DNA of 64,000 nt from Candidatus Scalindua sp. GTDB lineage: Bacteria > Planctomycetota > Brocadiia > Brocadiales > Scalinduaceae. The stretch spans positions 1-64,000 of the forward strand of contig JAIQZU010000008.1 of the NCBI GenBank assembly GCA_021776915.1, written 5' to 3'. Numbering within the stretch: the stretch's first letter is position 1; each line of letters begins with the position of its first letter. Both the position numbers and the translations under genes were made by a program. The notes under the pieces were generated by a model that ran no database searches, was not told the origin of the DNA, and saw nothing but the letters and a program-made list of their open reading frames with translations. Positions 60,390-64,000 of this stretch are shown here, piece after piece.

Positions 60390-60745
60390 AGTCTTTTCTC
60401 CTTTTTGGTGTTCTGACTCCAGTTGTCTGGCAAGCCTAAAACATTCACTTAAAATTATTTAATACCTACGGATGTCCGTTCGGAAAATTTTATTACTCAG
60501 TCTTTGGCTCCATTATATTTGAGTTTTGTCCATTTAAACGAAATTTCTCAGTCTTATCGATTTGAACAACCCTGCCATTTTGTATCGTTATTTGAATGTA
60601 TCCGTACTTAATATTATTTATTAAATCTGTAATTTTAATGAGGGTTACTGTTTACTTTCTTCGTAAGGAATTTTATTAATATTGTTGATCTGTTCCATTG
60701 TCATTCTAAATATTTATGGAAATATTACGTTTGCATTGTTAACTG

Positions 60746-60775
60746 AGTATAAAGGATTTGTTAATTTCTGGTTAA
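60746..60775 (-). promoter_or_regulatory. Pho-box-like promoter upstream of the porin/pst operon
   Basis: On the minus strand: TTAACC, 5 nt, TTAACA (11-bp period), 7 nt, then -10 TATACT (60746-60751). The direct repeats replace a -35, as at PhoB/PhoP-activated promoters. The same arrangement recurs at 61881-61910 and 61995-62026. The leader to the porin start would be ~350 nt; no other feature is seen in 60390-60745. Confidence 0.6.
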
Positions 60776-60798
60776 TTTTGTTGGAAAAATAATTCTTT

Positions 60799-61599
60799 CT
60801 ATAACAGAAGTTTATGACGATTGTTTGTCTTAACCTTCTCAACCTCAATGTTTGTCTTGTCTTGTGTCGGATCCACCGGAAGCGCTATTAAAAAAGATGC
60901 GCCTTGATTTACTAAATCATCCAACCAGATTTTGCCTCCATGCTGAGTAACAAATAGATGAGCATTGTATAATCCAAGCCCATCGCCTTTTTTTGTCCTT
61001 TCAGAACATAGTTCCGTGTGGCCGAAACGTCTGAAAATTTTATTCCGCACCTCCTCTGGTATGCCTGGACCCGTATCTGTAACCTTGAGCATTACAGTTT
61101 CGTCAAACGCCTCCGCACCAATGGTTACACGTCCGCCTGATGGTGTAAATTTGAGAGCGTTGGACACCAGGTTGTTAAGCGCGTGGTAACGCAATCTCTT
61201 CATGTCCCATCTTACAACCGGTAATTCAGATTTAACCACGACAGACAGATCAATTCCTTTTGCCTTTGCTTCGCAGCCAAAGGTTTTTTCTATTCCAATA
61301 AGCTCTTTTGCAAGATCTTCTATAAATTCGAATTCAATTATCTCTTTTCCCGCCTCCATTTTTGCCATAGCGAGAATGTCTTCTATCATCCCCAGCATGT
61401 CTTCCCCGCTATCCATTATAATTTTGAGCATCTTCAACCATTTCTCATCAGGGGCGCTCATTTCTATCTCTTTAGACAGAAGTCGAGAAAAGCCCAGCAT
61501 TGCTATCATCGGAGACTTAAGGTCATGGCTTATTATGGAGAGTATCCTGTTGTGTTTTTCTATAATAGCCTTTTCATTATCGTTTATAGTAGTATTCAT
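60799..61599 (-). CDS. Soluble sensor histidine kinase
   Basis: The product is 266 aa with no membrane segment. HisKA H-box 'LSIISHDLKSPMIAMLGFSR', N-box 'ALNNLVSNALKFTPSGG', G1 'VTDTGPGIPEEV', F-box and G2 'GDGLGLYNAHLFVTQHGG'. All catalytic motifs intact. There is no sensor domain beyond ~20 N-terminal residues, so input must come from a partner. No response regulator is adjacent. Proximity to Pho-type promoters suggests phosphate-linked expression. Confidence 0.87.
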   Translation of the reverse strand: MNTTINDNEKAIIEKHNRILSIISHDLKSPMIAMLGFSRLLSKEIEMSAPDEKWLKMLKIIMDSGEDMLGMIEDILAMAKMEAGKEIIEFEFIEDLAKELIGIEKTFGCEAKAKGIDLSVVVKSELPVVRWDMKRLRYHALNNLVSNALKFTPSGGRVTIGAEAFDETVMLKVTDTGPGIPEEVRNKIFRRFGHTELCSERTKKGDGLGLYNAHLFVTQHGGKIWLDDLVNQGASFLIALPVDPTQDKTNIEVEKVKTNNRHKLLL

Positions 61600-61670
61600 T
61601 AAATTACCTTACATATTAGATTGTTTTAAATATAAGAACATAGCAGCACGAATTAATTTATGTTTTCTTT

Positions 61671-61698
61671 GTCGGGGCAATTCATGAATTGCCCCGAC
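61671..61698. repeat. Perfect 28-bp palindrome, possible terminator or intergenic repeat
   Basis: GTCGGGGCAATTCA followed by its exact reverse complement, extended by flanking TTT/AAA pairing. It lies just after the stop of the small minus-strand frame at 61703-61867. It could form a strong hairpin but lacks a good T-run. Size and base pattern match the 28-bp palindrome at 10965-10992. Confidence 0.6.
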
Positions 61699-61702
61699 AA
61701 AT

Positions 61703-61867
61703 CTATTTATTTCTCAAACCGATTTTTGCCTTGATTTCATCAACCAGCCTTTCTTTTGTGATCTTCCTGTCCAGAAAGGTAATATTTGTACATGGTTTGT
61801 TTTTTTCTCTGGCTAGAACAATTACATATTTGTTAAACAACTTATTCTTTAAGTATATTAAACACAT
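61703..61867 (-). CDS. Possible small protein directly downstream of a Pho-type promoter
   Basis: 54 codons from the ATG at 61867, with 'NKYVIVLAREKNKPCTNITF' and 'LDRKITKERLVDEIKAKIGL' giving protein-like composition. The promoter at 61881-61910 ends ~15-20 nt before the ATG, leaving little room for a ribosome site and none is visible, so it may be leaderless or a gene relic. No family recognised. Its downstream palindrome could terminate it. Confidence 0.35.
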   Translation of the reverse strand: MCLIYLKNKLFNKYVIVLAREKNKPCTNITFLDRKITKERLVDEIKAKIGLRNK

Positions 61868-61880
61868 TAACTGTTAATGC

Positions 61881-61910
61881 AATATAAAGATTTTGTTAAT
61901 TATTGGTTAA
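61881..61910 (-). promoter_or_regulatory. Pho-box-like promoter (second)
   Basis: On the minus strand: TTAACC, 5 nt, TTAACA, 7 nt, -10 TATATT (61881-61886). Spacing is identical to the site at 60746. It points toward the small frame at 61867 and the histidine kinase. Confidence 0.6.
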
Positions 61911-61994
61911 TTTTGTGCCTCTCAGTATATTTTTTATCTACAAAAATATTTGGTAATTCAGCCAAAAGAAATCATCTCCTATGCTAACGTGCCC

Positions 61995-62026
61995 ATTATA
62001 TGATTTGAATGTTAATTTTCGGTTAA
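61995..62026 (-). promoter_or_regulatory. Pho-box-like promoter (third)
   Basis: On the minus strand: TTAACC, 5 nt, TTAACA, 9 nt, -10 TATAAT (61995-62000). Two bases longer spacing than the other two sites. It lies ~100 bp further upstream on the same strand, so tandem promoters may serve the kinase gene. Confidence 0.5.
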
Positions 62027-62086
62027 AGGCCAGAAAGCAATTGATTTAAAGAATTCTAAATTTCTTATTTTCTCATTACAAATACT

Positions 62087-62389
62087 ATGAATGATTGGCA
62101 TGCCGGCATTTTTCCGGTAGAATTGCCGTCTATGCTTAAGAGATTACTAAAAGTGGATATCTTTATAGAGACATCAAAAGGGTTTGTGGCTATAGAATTG
62201 AAAAGTACTTTAGTTTGGGAGAGAAAATACAGCAAAGGTTTATACAGATTGAGAGCGGAAATAGGAAAATGAAAGGTTAAATGTATGGGTGTTTTTCCTG
62301 GTGAAAGAACGGTTCACATGGACGGCATCAATATTTATCCTGCAATGCAATTCTTAAAGCTGTTATGGGAAAACGATGTTATTAGATAA
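62087..62389 (+). pseudogene. Frameshifted C-terminal remnant of an AAA ATPase with DUF4143
   Basis: Frame one (62087-62272) reads 'LKRLLKVDIFIETSKGFVAI' and 'ELKSTLVWERKYSKGLYRLR', the nuclease-like C-terminal part (E-x-K) of DUF4143 proteins. After a frameshift, 62285-62389 reads 'MGVFPGERTVHMDGINIYPA' and 'FLKLLWENDVIR', the family's usual terminus. The whole ATPase domain is missing. A relic of a mobile-element or toxin-like ATPase. Confidence 0.6.
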
Positions 62390-62554
62390 TATTTTATGGC
62401 TATTGAGTTATCTCAATAGGTGGTTTGAACTTAAATGTTTTGGTTTAATCTGCATAGTTAAGCTTTGCTTTGCAAGATTATATCAGTATAAGCTTTGGAT
62501 ACCTTCTGACTAAAAGATTTGGCTAGACTATTCTAAAGAGAAATTGCATTAACC

Positions 62555-64000
62555 TTATGAATGGTTGATAGGCAGGGTAACAATAAACTTTGTGCCTGCA
62601 CCGGGGATGTTTTTGACATCTATCTTTCCGTTATGTAGAAGCACGATGTGCTTTACGATTGATAAACCCAGGCCGGTTCCGCCCAGTTTTCTGGATCTGG
62701 ATTTATCAACCACATAAAACCTTTCGAAGATGCGGGATAGGTGTTCCCGAGGAATGCATATTCCAGTATCTTGTATTTCTGTTGTTATGGTTTCATTCTT
62801 TTGGGTTATTGATATTATTATTTCTCCTCTTTCAGTATACTTAATGGCATTATCTATCAAGTTGATAAACACCTGTTCCAGTTTAAAAGGATCAGCTTTG
62901 ATAGGGGGTAGATCCATGTCTGGATTAAATTTCAATACCAGACTCTTCTCCTTTATCCTCTGGTCAAATATCTTTAGAATGTTTTCAATCAAATCCACTA
63001 AATTTACCTCTTCAAATTCCAGTACGCTTGATTCTTCTTCAAGCTCTGACAGCAGCAGTAAATCCTCAACAATATTTATCACCCTGTCTGTATGCCTCTT
63101 AATGATATTCAGGTAATGTTTGTTTTCTGCATCATTGGTTGTCTCTTCCAGGGTTTCTACGAATCCTTTTATTGCCGTAAGCGGAGTGCGTAATTCGTGG
63201 GACACATTTGAGACAAAATCTTTCTTTGTTTTCTCCAGATTTTTTATCTTTGTTATATCATGCAGGGTGACCACTATCTCTTCTTTATTTGAGCAGAAAG
63301 TGGCGCCGCATAAATATGCCCTGCTGTTTAATTCTATTTCGTCAACAATGCTGCTTCTCTCATTCCTTACCTTCTTTAACAATTCATCAAATCTGATTTT
63401 CCTTAATACTTCCCAGTAAAATTTTCCTTTAACAGAATTTTTCTGGACAATCTTTCTAAAACTCTCATTACAGACTGTAATCCTTCCTTCTTTGTCTAAT
63501 ACACAAAGACCTTCTTTGATTGACGATATAATACTGTTAAGTTCTTCCTTCTGATAGGACAGTTGTGTAAATAAGGTTTTCATTTGATCTGTCATGTAAT
63601 TGAAACTGTCTGCCAGTTCTTTTATTTCATCTCTGTTTTTTAAATGAACTCTTGTATTAAAGTCTCCCTGAGCTACCTTACGGGAAGCGGCGCTTAATTC
63701 TTTAAGAGGCCTTGACAAACTACGGGAAAAAAGGAAAGCTCCTAAGAGTAATATAGCGACAATGATCACGGCGAGCTTAATAATGGACATTTTGAGATTA
63801 TAGAGCAAGCTATTGATCTCTTTTAGAAATAGACTTACTCTTATAATGCCTGAGATTTTGCCATCTTTATCAATCGGTACTGCAACATATAACATCTCTT
63901 CTTTCACGGTGGCGCTATAACGTAACGATGTGCCAATGCCGTCTTTTATGGCCTGTATTATCTCAAGTCGATTCTTATGATTTTCCATTAGTGAAGGGTC
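62555..64000 (-). CDS. phoR: PhoR-like membrane histidine kinase (5' end outside the window)
   Basis: At least 481 codons; the frame continues past 64000 ('DPSLMENHKNRLEI...'), so an ATG at 63988 is internal. Visible parts: end of a periplasmic sensor, a TM helix ('IIKLAVIIVAILLLGAFLF'), HAMP ('LSRPLKELSAASRKVAQGDF'), a PAS-like domain ('GLCVLDKEGRITVCNESFRK'), HisKA ('FVSNVSHELRTPLTAIKGFV') and HATPase ('LIDNAIKYTERGE', 'DTGICIPREHL', 'GGTGLGLSIVKHI'). PAS plus HAMP is the PhoR architecture, supported by the neighbouring pst genes. phoB is presumably beyond the edge. Confidence 0.85.
   Translation of the reverse strand, partial: DPSLMENHKNRLEIIQAIKDGIGTSLRYSATVKEEMLYVAVPIDKDGKISGIIRVSLFLKEINSLLYNLKMSIIKLAVIIVAILLLGAFLFSRSLSRPLKELSAASRKVAQGDFNTRVHLKNRDEIKELADSFNYMTDQMKTLFTQLSYQKEELNSIISSIKEGLCVLDKEGRITVCNESFRKIVQKNSVKGKFYWEVLRKIRFDELLKKVRNERSSIVDEIELNSRAYLCGATFCSNKEEIVVTLHDITKIKNLEKTKKDFVSNVSHELRTPLTAIKGFVETLEETTNDAENKHYLNIIKRHTDRVINIVEDLLLLSELEEESSVLEFEEVNLVDLIENILKIFDQRIKEKSLVLKFNPDMDLPPIKADPFKLEQVFINLIDNAIKYTERGEIIISITQKNETITTEIQDTGICIPREHLSRIFERFYVVDKSRSRKLGGTGLGLSIVKHIVLLHNGKIDVKNIPGAGTKFIVTLPINHS

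Noticed and set aside
1-64000. CRISPR array, prophage or transposase gene
   Set aside because: No evenly spaced direct repeats with unique spacers and no recognisable Cas, phage structural or transposase protein; the palindromic elements are dispersed singly or as abutting pairs.
1-64000. tRNA or rRNA genes
   Set aside because: No convincing cloverleaf with a T-loop GGTTCRANNC word and matching acceptor stem was seen by eye; a covariance search would be needed to exclude one.

Overview
The window is AT-rich bacterial DNA with many membrane energy-coupling genes. Gene content suggests a chemolithoautotroph with active inorganic-carbon uptake. The mix of a cupredoxin, a NapH-like ferredoxin, a bacteriohemerythrin, a DUF3034 outer-membrane protein and many decayed genes and palindromic intergenic repeats is what I would expect of a Brocadiales (anammox) planctomycete such as Ca. 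Scalindua. That assignment is an inference: no rRNA or marker gene is present.

Layout. 1-0.4 kb: end of an antitoxin and its MazF/PemK-type toxin. 0.8-1.0 kb: gene debris. 1.1-3.7 kb: exported cupredoxin, small Cys-rich protein, DUF4405 membrane protein and an exported protein with a duplicated domain. 3.9-9.1 kb: five-gene ABC-2 exporter resembling YbhGFSR, with the two ATPases separate. 9.3-10.9 kb: membrane protein and NapH-like polyferredoxin. 11.4-17.6 kb: LuxR-type regulator, hemerythrin, beta-CASP nuclease, two zinc-ribbon proteins, ABC-F ATPase and a small HAD protein. 18.0-20.8 kb: two universal stress proteins, a CBS protein, a two-helix membrane protein and an Lrp-like regulator.

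21-31.5 kb is an inorganic-carbon island. It holds a DUF3034 outer-membrane protein and a SulP transporter whose C-terminus looks like a fused PII-like domain, both apparently driven by near-identical promoters. A DabB of nearly double length, a DabA with an intact beta-CA-like metal site, and a decayed beta-carbonic anhydrase tail follow. 31.6-39.1 kb (minus strand) encodes a six-subunit complex related to hydrogenase-4/Ehr complexes. Its catalytic subunit has lost all four Ni-binding cysteines and its NuoB-like subunit has lost most Fe-S ligands. Next comes a second SulP-PII paralogue (39.5-41.4 kb). 42.6-51.8 kb (plus strand) is a long Mrp/Mbh-type antiporter operon with three NuoL/M/N-like subunits, interrupted by a four-helix-bundle cassette and a GxxExxY cassette.

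52-64 kb holds NhaD and a phosphate island: phosphate-selective porin, PstSCAB, PhoU, an ACR3 arsenite exporter, a soluble histidine kinase and, cut by the window edge, a PhoR-like kinase. Three sites with an 11-bp-spaced TTAAC repeat followed by a -10 box look like Pho promoters.

The most striking theme is the 21-52 kb block, where two SulP-PII transporters, a DAB system, a redox-dead hydrogenase-like complex and an Mrp module lie side by side with seven antiporter-like domains. I infer an ion-gradient-coupled system for bicarbonate and pH/sodium homeostasis. Superimposed on the window is a family of intergenic elements with conserved ends and interchangeable palindromic cores, in at least nine places, including inside the Ehr-like operon.
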